Shown piece after piece: positions 27,601-36,500 of a DNA stretch of 64,000 nt. The stretch is from the NCBI GenBank assembly GCA_014379625.1, contig JACMLJ010000010.1:62001-126000 (forward strand). Reading direction: 5' to 3'. Numbering within the stretch: position 1 is the stretch's first letter; the number at the start of each line of letters is the position of its first letter. Under the pieces are notes generated by a model, which saw only the letters and a program-made list of their open reading frames with translations, had not been told where the DNA came from and did no database searches. The translations under genes and the position numbers were made by a program. This stretch comes from Ferruginibacter sp. Its GTDB lineage: Bacteria; Bacteroidota; Bacteroidia; Chitinophagales; Chitinophagaceae.

Positions 27601-28273
27601 ACCCAGCGAGTGCCGGGCAATCCGCAGCATCCATTTTTTTGATTTGCTTTTTTTCTTTATCATAGAGATATAAACCTTCAATCGAAACAATGAGTAATCG
27701 CCGGCTGTCCAGTTCAAACAGTTCCCTTCCAAAGAAAAAATGGGTGACAGGAACTTCTTCTTCGCTATAATAATCAAACCTCGATACCAGTTGGTAAGTT
27801 TTATCATAGTGATAGAACCCCGAGCGGGAGAGGATAAAAATATTGCCTTTATCATCGCCCATCGCCCTTTCTACCATGTTGAATTTATATTGGTATTGCC
27901 GGTCATGATAAGGGATAAAGAGGTTGCGGGTTTCTCCCGTTTGGGTATTGATGATATGCAGGCCGGTTGCATAAATGGCGAGCCGGTGCTGATCAAGCCA
28001 TGCCATTCCTGCCAGTTCTTCAGCAGGCAATGAAAGGCTATCGTTGTTGCTGTGAAATTGTACAAAACGGTTTCCATCATACCGGTTGAGTCCAGAAGCG
28101 GTGGCAAGCCATATATAGCCGGTATGGTCCTGTGCAAGCCCCGTTACCGTATTATGCGACAGCCCTTCTGCCGTAGAATACCGAACAAAATTATTTTCAT
28201 AGAGGTCTTGCCCGGACAGGAAGCTTGCAGGTAACAATAACAGAAAAAGGATTAATGATCGTTGCTGATTCAT
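24611..28273 (-). CDS. Large membrane sensor: ligand-binding propeller, Y_Y_Y, GAF and LytS-type kinase
   Basis: About 1220 residues. Signal peptide (LILFLLLLPASFLSGQ), then a periplasmic beta-propeller made of two-component-regulator repeats (LSHNTVTGLAQDHTGYIWLAT, ARYNTVLDSF, QQNRIWFNSNNNGL and others) to about 700, a Y_Y_Y domain (ISFSSGHSQGFAYRI, LSSGTHRIQVKS), one membrane helix near 790 (GVLITLLGLMLVYLLIRW), a coiled coil, a cytoplasmic GAF domain at about 850-1000 (GIVGHVLQSCQPILVND, IIDSEH), and a His_kinase domain with phospho-acceptor His near 1025 (NPHFIFNALN) and an ATP-binding end. I chose the ATG at 28273; a GTG three codons upstream is possible. Hybrid propeller sensors often detect polysaccharides, but no SusCD genes are near. 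Confidence 0.93.
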   Translation of the reverse strand: MNQQRSLILFLLLLPASFLSGQDLYENNFVRYSTAEGLSHNTVTGLAQDHTGYIWLATASGLNRYDGNRFVQFHSNNDSLSLPAEELAGMAWLDQHRLAIYATGLHIINTQTGETRNLFIPYHDRQYQYKFNMVERAMGDDKGNIFILSRSGFYHYDKTYQLVSRFDYYSEEEVPVTHFFFGRELFELDSRRLLIVSIEGLYLYDKEKKQIKKMDAADCPALAGFLHYPGTYYTFLQQKPGHFFILKSESDSLFYINVIENKKVVSRLPFIPGKLEFHFRSRLIPVSNTLLYITGHSSGFYKMRFYPQSGIIKFYPEKYCRSYLCNAMLNDKDNNLWIATNKGLLRHDPGNRQVQVAVLPVGIVDSFPNIRFDDIAVSADKIYAGTRGFGGVLLFDKKTFHFEKQILEKYNQNSNSISAIVPADSSTLLLGTAGPLWLLDLAGKRKKKILPPGWNERGDWTSDLYKDSKGNIWISAYHIYRYNPIAKSFALIPTHQRLLSAPFALSEDKSGHMWMAGHGLARYNTVLDSFDVFLDSFPYIKMPDKQVSAFVIDQQNRIWFNSNNNGLTAYDIDRRSFRHFTRSEGLPDENIASMIIVGHKLWIAYYSGIACIDLQTFQIVSFGKEDGFPVMPVVKGARFFYDNALQQLYLGFSNAIVRFNPYDILQVKSPPHVFIESLVINGQKNIFLPEQHITTSWRDNEIMITIGSISFSSGHSQGFAYRILKNETTPWQQLGSQPLFSISSLSSGTHRIQVKSFSLNNHWPPQIKEITITILPPFWKKEWFGVLITLLGLMLVYLLIRWRTGAARKNEMEKTHIQQLKADDYKNQFELEQISNYFSSSLAGKKTEEEVLWDVTDNLIGRMNYVDCMIYLWNEDNTKMIQKAAYGPKGKPEYIKAQVFDVFPGQGIVGHVLQSCQPILVNDTRTDSRYRMDEAFRLSEICVPIIHNNELLGIIDSEHHLPGYFTERDIKILTTIATLIGNKLKQIESEQSLEAKRKELEGTNQQLAEAKLSALQAQMNPHFIFNALNSIKRMILDGENEKASRYLSKFASMIRMTLNHSKDTFVTLDENLQYLKAYLEMEQLRFDNSFEWSISTGENIDAEETAFPSLMIQPLVENAIWHGLMQVEGDKKIQIGFARYHNRITCTIEDNGIGIRQSEKLKKTNKPPHQSMGLENLYKRIKILNEKYGIDCRLAVTDLQQDDENKRGTLVLLSFNIICK

Positions 28274-28566
28274 CAAATTCACTTTCTTTTTTATTTAAAG
28301 TTAAGCACTTGTTTTGCAATAATTGTAGCATCAAACTGGGTAAAAAATCATTGTTACCGTTGGGAAAACCAATGCCACCTTTTATGTGCCCGGGCAGGCA
28401 GATAGAAAAAACAATCAGCAAAATATTTTTTTGACGGCTGTTCCGGTCGGAAGAAAAAGACGGCCGTTGGGAAAAGCACAGTTTCGCGGGAGGGCATGGT
28501 TATTAATTTGCAGTCGCATTTCAAAAAGGAAATGCATTGATTTAATCATTAACTAAACTTAAAAAA

Positions 28567-29100
28567 ATGAAATTTCACAGTAAAGGGTGCATTCAAAAAA
28601 CAATGTTGGATTCGGTCCCAAAGGTTCTCACGATGGTTTCTATTTTATTTACCTCATTGGTAGCTACTGCACAGTATCATTCCATACAGTCAGCCTTCGA
28701 TCGGAAAGAAATAAATATAGGAGAAGCATTTCAACAGGTAGAAGTGCGGGGAGATGTGACCCTGGTTCTTTCAAATGGACCGGCAGGCGGATTGTTGCTG
28801 GAGGGAAACCAGAAAGACATTAGCGGTGTAAAAACAATCCTGAAAAACGGACAGCTTGTAATTGATGCCGCAAAGAAAAAAAGTTTTGCAAAACTTGTTG
28901 TGTATATCCCCGCCGCCGATATAAAATCATTGATAGTATATGGGGCTGCAGAAATATTTTCTTCCGGGAAGATCAAAACCCCTGAACTAGAAATAATCTT
29001 AAACGGGGAATCATTCGTTACAGTAAATTATGAGGGTATTGTAAAAGTAACAGCCGGAGAAGAATATTACCTGGAGGATGGCAGGGATCACAGAAAATAA
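28567..29100 (+). CDS. Secreted GIN-domain (DUF2807-like) protein
   Basis: 177 residues with a signal-like segment (VLTMVSILFTSLVATAQ, preceded by a short N-terminal extension; an internal ATG at residue 13 would give a tidier signal). The mature part matches the putative auto-transporter adhesin head GIN domain: FQQVEVRGDVTLVLSNGPAGGLLLEGN, LKNGQLVIDAAKK and VVYIPAADIKSLIVYGAAEI. The domain is usually ~200 residues with a right-handed beta fold; here it is shortened at the C-terminus. It is divergent from the large sensor gene and could be its target (inference by position). Confidence 0.78.
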   Translation: MKFHSKGCIQKTMLDSVPKVLTMVSILFTSLVATAQYHSIQSAFDRKEINIGEAFQQVEVRGDVTLVLSNGPAGGLLLEGNQKDISGVKTILKNGQLVIDAAKKKSFAKLVVYIPAADIKSLIVYGAAEIFSSGKIKTPELEIILNGESFVTVNYEGIVKVTAGEEYYLEDGRDHRK

Positions 29101-29417
29101 TTCAGTGTGCCCACACGAATAAAAAATTCCATCATTCAATTCAATTAACCTGCAAAAAACTATGCAACAGCACCACGGACAAATCCTGCAACAGCAAAGG
29201 AGTTAATTAAGAAATTTTAACCGGGTGCATCCCAAATTGTCGCCGGCTGGTGAGGACACCAGCCAAGGCAAACAGCCGTGGTTGGTGTCCTCACCGACCA
29301 CGACCTCAAAACTGAAGCGACAATTTGGGATGCACCCATTTTAACCCGCCTTTGATCTTTCCGGGGGATATATGCAAACACTTTAGTAATCATTTATAAA
29401 ACATAAAATCTTTCAAC
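29101..29417. other. Intergenic region holding a MITE
   Basis: 317 bases. About a third is the 115-bp MITE at 29223-29337. The rest has no gene; a 14-codon ORF at about 29162 shows weak similarity to the start of the methyltransferase gene at 30800 and is probably chance or a remnant. Confidence 0.6.
29214..29346. mobile_element. 115-bp MITE with 21-bp terminal inverted repeats and 9-bp target duplication
   Basis: The element spans 29223-29337. Its ends are perfect 21-bp inverted repeats (29223-29243 and 29317-29337) beginning GGGTGCATCCCAAATTG. Inside, a second inverted pair (GGTGAGGACACCA near 29250 and its complement near 29292) makes the whole element fold back on itself. The 9-bp sequence ATTTTAACC occurs directly on both outer sides (29214-29222 and 29338-29346), as expected of a target-site duplication. 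It encodes no transposase, so it must have been mobilised in trans; the parent family cannot be named from this sequence. Confidence 0.9.
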
Positions 29418-30746
29418 ATGACAACAACATCTTATAAGATGAACAGGCTTTCTATTGCCCATTTATTACTAACCACAATTATCGCCGGCATACTGATTGG
29501 CTCCTGTAAAAAAAATGACCCCCCTGGCAATAACCAGGTTTCTTTCTACTCTTCGGACGTACTGGATAAGTGGATGACAATGCAGCTGCGGCTAATGAAG
29601 AATGCTACAGGCATCCCTAACCAGGCTTTCTCCAGGCATTATGTATATGCAGGCATAGCAGCGGTGGAATCAGTAGCGCCCGGGCTTCCCGCGCATTCAA
29701 ACTGGTATCGTAACTGGAATGGGTTAACGGGTTTACCTGCCTCTCATCATTCTGTTAACTATTATTATCCGGCCAATGTAAACGGGGCGATGGCCTTCAT
29801 TAATAAAGCATTATTTCCAAATGCAACCAATGCTGATAAGCTGGCCATTGACTCCTTAGAAGCAGCATTAAATGAAGGCTTTCTTGCCACAAAATCACAG
29901 GCCCTGATCGCCAGGTCTTCGGAGTATGGAAAAGCGGTGGCTGCTGCTGTATTCAACTGGTCTGAATCTGACGGTTATAAAAATGCCGGCAACCCTTATA
30001 CACCCCCTGTAGGTGCGGGTCTATGGAAGCCTACTCCCCTCGCTTTTGCCAATGCAGTTTCACCCTACTGGGGCAATAACCGTACGGTAATAAACGGGAG
30101 CATTGATAATATCCAGCCTGGCGCACCGGTAACTTATTCTACTCACTCAAATTCAGCTTTTTACCAGATGGTAAAACAGGTTTATGATGTGTCGCTGACC
30201 CTGACGAATGACCAAATGGCAATGGCCATGTTTTGGAGAGATGTTCCTGGTGTTACATCGCCGGGGCACTGGCTAAGCATTTTACAACAGGTAATTCGCC
30301 AAAACAACACAAGACTTGATAAGGCCGTTCTGGCTTATGCCCTGATCGGGGCAGCTATCAATGACGGTTTGATCAGTTGCTGGAAAACAAAATATCATTA
30401 TAATGTAGTTCGCCCGATCACGTATATCAGGGAGATAATGGGCTACCCTTCATGGAACTCATATATTGGAACACCTGCGCACCCCGAATATTCTTCAGGG
30501 CATGCTGCTCTTTCCGGCGCTGCAGCTGCGGCTTTCGAGAAATTGTTCGGGAACATTGGTTCTTTTACAGATCACACTTATGACTACCTGGGCTTTGCGC
30601 CAAGAACCTATACCAGTTTTGCTGCAATAGCCGAAGAAGCGGCAAAATCGAGGTTATATGGGGGCATACATTATCAGCCAAGCCTCGATGCAGGCCTTTC
30701 AGAGGGACGAAAAGTAACGGCTAATATTTTCTCTAAAATCAAGTGA
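29418..30746 (+). CDS. Vanadium-dependent haloperoxidase / PAP2-superfamily lipoprotein
   Basis: 442 residues with lipoprotein signal (ILIGSC, Cys30). The C-terminal half holds the vanadate/phosphate-binding residues: Lys325-x6-Arg332-Pro (KYHYNVVRP), Ser-Gly-His at 360-362 in HPEYSSGH and Ser-Arg-x5-His with Arg412 and His418 (SRLYGGIH), with Asp424 behind. These fit bacterial V-haloperoxidases; the middle motif lacks the usual Pro directly before SGH. The family oxidises halides with H2O2, but some members are acid phosphatases, which sequence cannot separate. A second ATG (29439) is a possible start. The methyltransferase gene follows after 53 bp. Confidence 0.88.
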   Translation: MTTTSYKMNRLSIAHLLLTTIIAGILIGSCKKNDPPGNNQVSFYSSDVLDKWMTMQLRLMKNATGIPNQAFSRHYVYAGIAAVESVAPGLPAHSNWYRNWNGLTGLPASHHSVNYYYPANVNGAMAFINKALFPNATNADKLAIDSLEAALNEGFLATKSQALIARSSEYGKAVAAAVFNWSESDGYKNAGNPYTPPVGAGLWKPTPLAFANAVSPYWGNNRTVINGSIDNIQPGAPVTYSTHSNSAFYQMVKQVYDVSLTLTNDQMAMAMFWRDVPGVTSPGHWLSILQQVIRQNNTRLDKAVLAYALIGAAINDGLISCWKTKYHYNVVRPITYIREIMGYPSWNSYIGTPAHPEYSSGHAALSGAAAAAFEKLFGNIGSFTDHTYDYLGFAPRTYTSFAAIAEEAAKSRLYGGIHYQPSLDAGLSEGRKVTANIFSKIK

Positions 30747-30799
30747 ACCCCATTAAAGGGATGAAGGAAAAAAACAAACAATCATTCTAAAAAAAAGTT

Positions 30800-31645
30800 A
30801 TGGTACAACAAATCGAACAAATCCGCGAACAACAAAGGGTGTCATGGAATAAATTTTCCCCGGGCTGGAAAAAATGGGATGAACTGTTTATGAATTTTCT
30901 GAAACCAATGGGCGATGAAATCATAAACCAGCTCAACCTGGAGGATACTGCTGTAGTGCTTGATGTGGCTGCTGGAACAGGGGAGCCCGGTCTCACCATC
31001 GCATCAAATCTGAAGGGTGGAAAAGTATTTATTACCGACCTGGCGGAGGACATGCTTGATATAGCAAAGGAAAATGCAGCCCGGAGAGGAATTAAAAATA
31101 TTGAAACGATTGCCTGTGATGTTTGTGAACTGCCATTTGCAGATCATTCATTTGACGCAATCAGTTGCCGTTTCGGTTTTATGTTCTTCCCCGACATGTT
31201 ACTGGCCGCAAAAGAAATGGCCCGGGTATTGAAACCGGGCGGAAGAATTGCAACATCTGTATGGAATGTTCCTGAAAAAAATTTCTGGATTACGGCTACC
31301 ATGGGAGCTATCAATAGAAATATGGAGCTGCCTGCACCACCGCCGGGGGCGCCGGGCATGTTCCGCTGCTCCGGGGATGGGGTTATTGCGGGGATACTTC
31401 AACAGGCCGGTTTAAAAAATATTGCTGTAAAGGAAATTGCAGGAAAATTAAATACCAAAACAACGGATGTTTACTGGAACGTGATGAACGATGTGGCTGC
31501 ACCTGTTGTTGCAGCGCTCAGCAATGCCGATGCTGCTATGCGGGAAAAAATAAAAAGAGAGGTTTCTGAGGCAGTTAATCAAAAATATCCTGCACAGGAT
31601 ATTTTGATTGACTCAAGTGCGCTGGTAATTTATGGTGAGAAATAA
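30800..31645 (+). CDS. Class I SAM-dependent methyltransferase
   Basis: 281 residues, cytoplasmic. Motif I VLDVAAGTGEPG is at about 53-64, motif II contains ITDLAEDMLDIA, then ACDVCELPFADHSFDAISCRFGFMFFPD and LKPGGRIATSVWN, the UbiE/Methyltransf_11 pattern. Such enzymes methylate small molecules; nothing in the sequence names the substrate. The position behind a haloperoxidase gene would allow a joint role in small-molecule modification, but that is speculation. Confidence 0.9.
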   Translation: MVQQIEQIREQQRVSWNKFSPGWKKWDELFMNFLKPMGDEIINQLNLEDTAVVLDVAAGTGEPGLTIASNLKGGKVFITDLAEDMLDIAKENAARRGIKNIETIACDVCELPFADHSFDAISCRFGFMFFPDMLLAAKEMARVLKPGGRIATSVWNVPEKNFWITATMGAINRNMELPAPPPGAPGMFRCSGDGVIAGILQQAGLKNIAVKEIAGKLNTKTTDVYWNVMNDVAAPVVAALSNADAAMREKIKREVSEAVNQKYPAQDILIDSSALVIYGEK

Positions 31646-31763
31646 TGATTGTTTGCTTTGGCAGACATGGTTTAATACCCTTAGGGGGCAAAACTAAAAG
31701 AAACAGTCAGCTTATGGTTCATAATTATTCAATCGCCTATTTTAAACTTAAATTAATAATAAA

Positions 31764-32384
31764 ATGTATAGCCCTCATAGTCGTTATAGTAAATTCTTTT
31801 TGTTGTCTGCCGTATTGTTAACAGTAGCGATGGCTTGTACCCATGACAAGGAAGCTGGCATTGTTTCACCCGGACAGCATATCCATGAAAGTGAAAAATT
31901 GGTCATCCCTGCTTCAATAGACCTGCCTGGTAATTTACCTGGTGGAAATACAAGGATCGCCACTTTTTTTGCAGAAGGGATTCAGAAATATAAGTCGCAG
32001 CAAAAAGCCGGCAGCAATCCTCCTGAGTTTGAATGGGTGTTTGTTGCACCTGAGGCGACCCTCTATAATTCGACCAATGCAAAAGTTGGAACCCACTCTG
32101 CCGGCCCGGCCTGGCAATTGTCCGCCTCAGCAACGGATTCCATATTCGGGCAACAATTCAGTCCTCCTAAATCTGCCGCCAGTCCTGACCCGGTCAGTAT
32201 AGACTGGCTACAACTAATGCCTAAAACCGGTAAGTCGCCAACGGGTGTTTTTGCAAATGTATCCTACATCCAACGTATAGCAACGAGGGGTGGAAAAGCG
32301 CCTGCCACATTACCGGCCGGCGCAGGCGAAACGATTGATGTTAAATACACAGCCGTATACCGGTTCACTAAAAAGAACCCGTAG
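31764..32384 (+). CDS. DUF3455-domain lipoprotein
   Basis: 206 residues with lipoprotein signal (TVAMAC, Cys25). The body follows the DUF3455 pattern: IQKYKSQ near 72, FEWVFVAPEATLYN, KVGTHSAGPAW, IDWLQLMP, FANVSYIQRIATRGGKAP and a final YTAVYRF. The family is known from fungi and bacteria as secreted proteins without established function. It is probably anchored in the outer membrane or periplasm. It is 118 bp behind the methyltransferase gene in the same direction. Confidence 0.82.
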   Translation: MYSPHSRYSKFFLLSAVLLTVAMACTHDKEAGIVSPGQHIHESEKLVIPASIDLPGNLPGGNTRIATFFAEGIQKYKSQQKAGSNPPEFEWVFVAPEATLYNSTNAKVGTHSAGPAWQLSASATDSIFGQQFSPPKSAASPDPVSIDWLQLMPKTGKSPTGVFANVSYIQRIATRGGKAPATLPAGAGETIDVKYTAVYRFTKKNP

Positions 32385-32385
32385 C

Positions 32386-32606
32386 TAATACTACTTTGAC
32401 AAGTCAAATTTTTGCGACTTTTTGTTGACCGGCATTTGTACTGAGCGTAGTCGAAGTATCAATTAAGCATCCCTGTCTGCAAGACACAGTCAGGCAGGGT
32501 TGTGTCACTCACTTTTACTGAATTTTTTCATGGCAACTTTTCCGTTCCGCAATTAGCATTATTTTAATCGTGAACTAAGTTTTGTAAATATGTCAAAGTA
32601 GGATTA
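32386..32606. repeat. 221-bp element with 16-bp imperfect terminal inverted repeats
   Basis: The left end TAATACTACTTTGACA (32386-32401) matches the complement of the right end (32591-32606) at 15 of 16 positions. A short palindrome TTTGACAAGTCAAA overlaps the left end. No transposase and no clean flanking duplication are seen, so it may be a degraded MITE or another palindromic repeat. Confidence 0.55.
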
Positions 32607-32727
32607 ATATCCGGAAAATATTCGTGGCAAAAACGGCATATTTAAACACAAAAAAATTATTGTATGGCGATGGGTTTATTGTAACAAGAACCAAAGCCTA
32701 AAAGCAGCACGCAAAGTATCCGGATAA

Positions 32728-32764
32728 AAAAAATGCCGCACCGTAAAAGGGCGGTATTTTTTTT
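32728..32764. terminator. Terminator-like hairpin
   Basis: AAAATGCCGC and GCGGTATTTT pair (one G-T) around an 11-base loop and are flanked by A and T runs, so the structure could act in both directions. It lies 340 bp behind the DUF3455 gene. Confidence 0.6.
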
Positions 32765-33016
32765 AAAAGATATTTATACCACTGCCAAACCACTTCCGCT
32801 GGCGGCGATATGATTTGGATATAGTTTAATCCCAGGAAAGCCCGCTTGGCTTTGTTTGAGGAGGATCTACCGGGCATTATCACCGCATTCTTGTAAAACA
32901 TCAAGCATTCCATTCCTTTCGTCAAAGAGATTTTTATTGCCGCCCGATGTGTACTTTTTTTGTATTCATAAACCTGCTGAATGCAGATCTTATTTATTCA
33001 TTAAAAAACATCAATT

Positions 33017-33481
33017 ATGAAATCAATTATCAGTACAACAATGACGCTGGTTGCCTTTGCTGCAACCCTTCTTTCTTTCACAAACTTCGGTGGCGAGGGT
33101 TTTGAAATATTCCTGAACAACAAGGTGGTGATCCAGCAATTTGGCAAAACGACCAATGCGGTGAACAGCCTGCGGCTAAATCAACAGTCATCGAACGACC
33201 AGTTAACCGTTAAGTATTATCATTGCGGCCAGGTTGGTAAAAACAGGGTCATTACCATCAAAGACGGTCAAAACAAAGTATTAAAAGAATGGCGTTATGC
33301 AGATGCTGCCGCCTCCATTTCAAGTTCTGTGGCCATGAACTGCAATGTGAAAGACATTCTTAATCTGAACAGGGGAAAGGAACGTACATTAAATTTATAC
33401 TATTCATCCAACGAGTTGCCCAACGGCCGTTTGCTTGCAAATATTGTTGTGGAAAACAATCCTGTTGCCAGCAGTAAGTGA
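33017..33481 (+). CDS. Small secreted protein of unknown function
   Basis: 154 residues with a signal peptide (LVAFAATLLSFTNFGG region). The mature part is short and beta-rich: FEIFLNNKVVIQQFG, LTVKYYHCGQVGKNRVITIKDGQNKVLKEWRYAD and LNLYYSSNELPNGRLLANIVV. Two cysteines (in YHCGQ and MNCNV) could form a disulphide. I do not recognise a family. The gene has terminator-like hairpins on both sides (32728 and 33532), which suggests an independent, possibly well-expressed transcript. Confidence 0.75.
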   Translation: MKSIISTTMTLVAFAATLLSFTNFGGEGFEIFLNNKVVIQQFGKTTNAVNSLRLNQQSSNDQLTVKYYHCGQVGKNRVITIKDGQNKVLKEWRYADAAASISSSVAMNCNVKDILNLNRGKERTLNLYYSSNELPNGRLLANIVVENNPVASSK

Positions 33482-33531
33482 ATGGGTTAATTTTTTAAAA
33501 TGCCTGAAAGAGGCTGATAACTTATCCAGAA

Positions 33532-33562
33532 AAAATGCCGCCCATGCAATGAGCGGCATTTT
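33532..33562. terminator. Bidirectional terminator between converging genes
   Basis: AAAATGCCGC (33532-33541) and its exact complement (33553-33562) flank an 11-base loop. It lies between the 154-residue protein gene (+) and the RND gene (-), both ending within 60 bp, and resembles the hairpin at 32728. Confidence 0.75.
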
Positions 33563-33591
33563 AAAATTCAATGTTAGCTTTTTAATTTCTT

Positions 33592-36500
33592 TTACAACCA
33601 GCTACCAAACCATTTCTCACTGGCAGCCTTGTCATTTTTCAATCTTCTCCTTCTGCGGTTTACATCCATCCGGTGACGTATGGCGGCCACAACCATCAAC
33701 GGCATAAACAAAAAGATCATTGGCGGAATACCCATAAAGCTGATCCATTTACCCCCAAACATTCTGCGCATTGGTCGCCTTAATCTTTCTGCTATCAGGT
33801 ACATGGCCGGTACTATTACAAGGGTCATAAAGAAGGCAAATGCCAAACCAAAAATAATAGTCCAGCTCAATGGTTTCCAAAACGCCACATTATCCCCACC
33901 AAAGAAAATATGCGGATCCAGGTCAGCAAACAATGTAACAAAGTTGATATTGAAACCTACCGCGATGGGAATGAAGGCCAGGATAGCAGCCATTGCTGTG
34001 AGCATTACCGGGATGATACGGGTTTTACCTGCCTGTATCACTGCTTCCCTGGTTTTTATACCCCGGCTTCTCAGTTCATCTGCAAACTCAATTACGAGGA
34101 TACCATTTTTAACCACGATACCCGCAAGCCCCACAATACCCAGACCCGTCATCAGTACGGATACTTCCATACCGGTGATAGAAAAACCGAGGAGCACACC
34201 AATCACACTAAAAACAATTTCAGTAAGGATAATGATTGGTTTGCTGATACTGTTGAACTGTATTACCAGCACAAACAGTATAATCATTAAAGCGATGATG
34301 AGGGCTGTTAAGAGAAAAGTGCCGGTTTCTGCCTGTTGCTCCCCCTCGCCGGTTTGTTTAATAGTAACGCCGTCGGCCATATTCTTAAACTCCGCAATAT
34401 GTTGTCCAATCACCTGGTTTACCTGTGTTGCGTTGTACCCCTTTGTGGTAAGCACATTGGAACGGAGGGTGATCAGGCGTTTTTGGTTCTTACGTTTTAC
34501 GCTTCCGAAAGTGCTGGTGGGCTCTATCTTTACAAGGGCGCTGATGGGGATATTTTTTACCGCCCCGCCACTTGCCATATCGCGGAAAGACACCCGCATA
34601 TTCAGCAGGTTGCTAAGGTCTTTGCGTTGCAATTCATTATTGCGCAACTGAATTTTATATTCGTCTTTTCCTTCTTTAATTTTTGATATCTCACGGCCAA
34701 ATAAACCGGTACGGATCGCCATCCCGATCTGTGCGGAAGATACCCCCTGGAGGAGTGCACGCTCACGGTCAACTGTCAACGTAATTTCAGGATTATTAAG
34801 ATCAACATCCATTTTTAATTCTTCCACACCGGCTACCTGGATGGAATCTAAATAATTTTTCAGGTTAACGGCTGTTTTTACAAGCCCGTCAAAATCTTCG
34901 CTGCTAACTTCAATATTGATCGGCGGATCGGTGGGTGGACCGGAACTTTCCTGGTCAACACTTATCTCTGCCCCGGGTATCCCTTTCAGTTCGGCACGGA
35001 TCTCATCCAGGAAGGGACGCGTAGATACGCCATGTCTTTTTTCATATTCCACAAAAGAAACCTGTATCCTTCCCAGCTCACTTCTTGTACTCCTGTCGCC
35101 GGAACTGGGGTCGCTTGCACCAATGGCGATATTGCTGATAACACTTTCCACCACGGCATTTTCTTTTCCTTTTACAGGGTCAATGCCCAATACTTTGTTC
35201 ACCTTTGCTTCCAGCCCGCGGGTGACTGAGTCGGTATATTGCACGCTGGTACCCACGGGTAGTTTAAGGTACACATATATCTGGTTGGGATCACCCTTAG
35301 GAAAAAAGGTAATGCCTACCCGGTTGCTGCTAATGGCCGCCATAAATATAAATACGGATGCAATCAGTAACCCGATGGTACCCAGTAACAGGTGTACCGG
35401 CCTCCAGCCTTTCAACGCCCAGCGCAGCAAACTTTCGTAATGCCCCATTATCCATGGTAAAGCATGGTTCTGAAAATAATGAATAGCATCTGAAAGAAAA
35501 TAACGGTTCAATAAAACCAGCAACATAAAAAAGATAAGCAGGTTACCTAAGAAAGTGGCCCCCAAAAGATCCAGTAAAATTCCCGCAGCTATAACGATCC
35601 AGAAAACCGGCTTTTTAAAGATAGCCGATTTGGGTTCCTTCTTTTCGCCTTCGGGATGGTTCATAAAATCAACGGCAAAAACAGGGTTCATAATAAACGC
35701 AACCAGTAAGGATGCAGCCAAGGTGAAAATAAGCATGGTAGGTAAATACACCATGAACCGGCCAATGATCCCCGGCCAGAACAACAATGGAAAAAAGGGC
35801 GCCAGTGTGGTAAGCGTACCGGCCAAAACAGGCACAAACACTTCACCCGCCGCTGTTTTAGCGGCAATATTAATAGACAGCTTCCCTTTGCCTTCAATAA
35901 ATATACGGTGCGTATTTTCTATTACCACGATGGCATCATCCACGATAATCCCTAACCCGAACAAGAGCGCAAACAGCACCATAAAGTTGAGGGTAACATG
36001 CGTTCCAACGATCAGGTCGGCGGCGGGCAAAAATACAAACGCCACAAACATACTCAATGGTACAGATAGCGCCACAAAAAAAGCATTGGTAACACCCATA
36101 AAAAACATCAGTACAATCAGTACCAAAATAAACCCGATGATAATGGACGTCACCAGTTCGTTAAAAGAACTTCTTGTTTTGATGCTTTGATCACCGGTTA
36201 CCACAGTTTTTAAATTGGCGGGGTACAAAACACCCTTGGCTTCTGCCACTGTTTTTTTAACCCCGTCACTTGTTTCAATCAGGTTTTCGCCACTGCGTTT
36301 GATAATGTTCAGCGTGACTACATTTTTACCATCCAGGCGGGCGAAACTTTCAGCATCTTTGGTGGTATCTTTTATTACGGCAATATCCTTCAGGTAAATA
36401 GGGAAACCACCCGTATTCCTTATCAATACTTTTTCTATATCATAAGCCGTTTTAAACTGGCCTTTTAATTGAAGGTTGCGTTTCATGGAACCTACATCCA

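Larger units (their letters stand above)
32385..33016. other. 632-bp intergenic region rich in inverted repeats
   Basis: No credible gene. It holds the 221-bp inverted-repeat element (32386-32606), an imperfect hairpin CCCTGTCTG / CAGGCAGGG (32471-32499), a copy of a GTACTGAGCGTAGTCGAAGT string at about 32440, and a terminator-like hairpin at 32728-32764. The part before 33017 should contain the promoter of the next gene. Confidence 0.7.

Noticed and set aside
29162..29206. 14-codon ORF resembling the start of the methyltransferase gene
   Set aside because: About 24 of 33 bases align, but the stretch is simple CAA/CAG-rich sequence; too short to claim a duplicated remnant.
32698..32925. 75-codon minus-strand ORF before the 33017 gene
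   Set aside because: Overlaps the terminator-like hairpin; no domain or signal peptide.
33680..34651. 323-codon plus-strand ORF opposite the RND permease
   Set aside because: It lies wholly antisense to a strongly conserved RND gene, has no recognisable domain, and its Ile/Thr/Pro-rich composition is what the complement of membrane-protein codons gives.
35555..36190. 211-codon plus-strand ORF opposite the RND permease
   Set aside because: Also antisense to the RND gene; no domain, no plausible start region.
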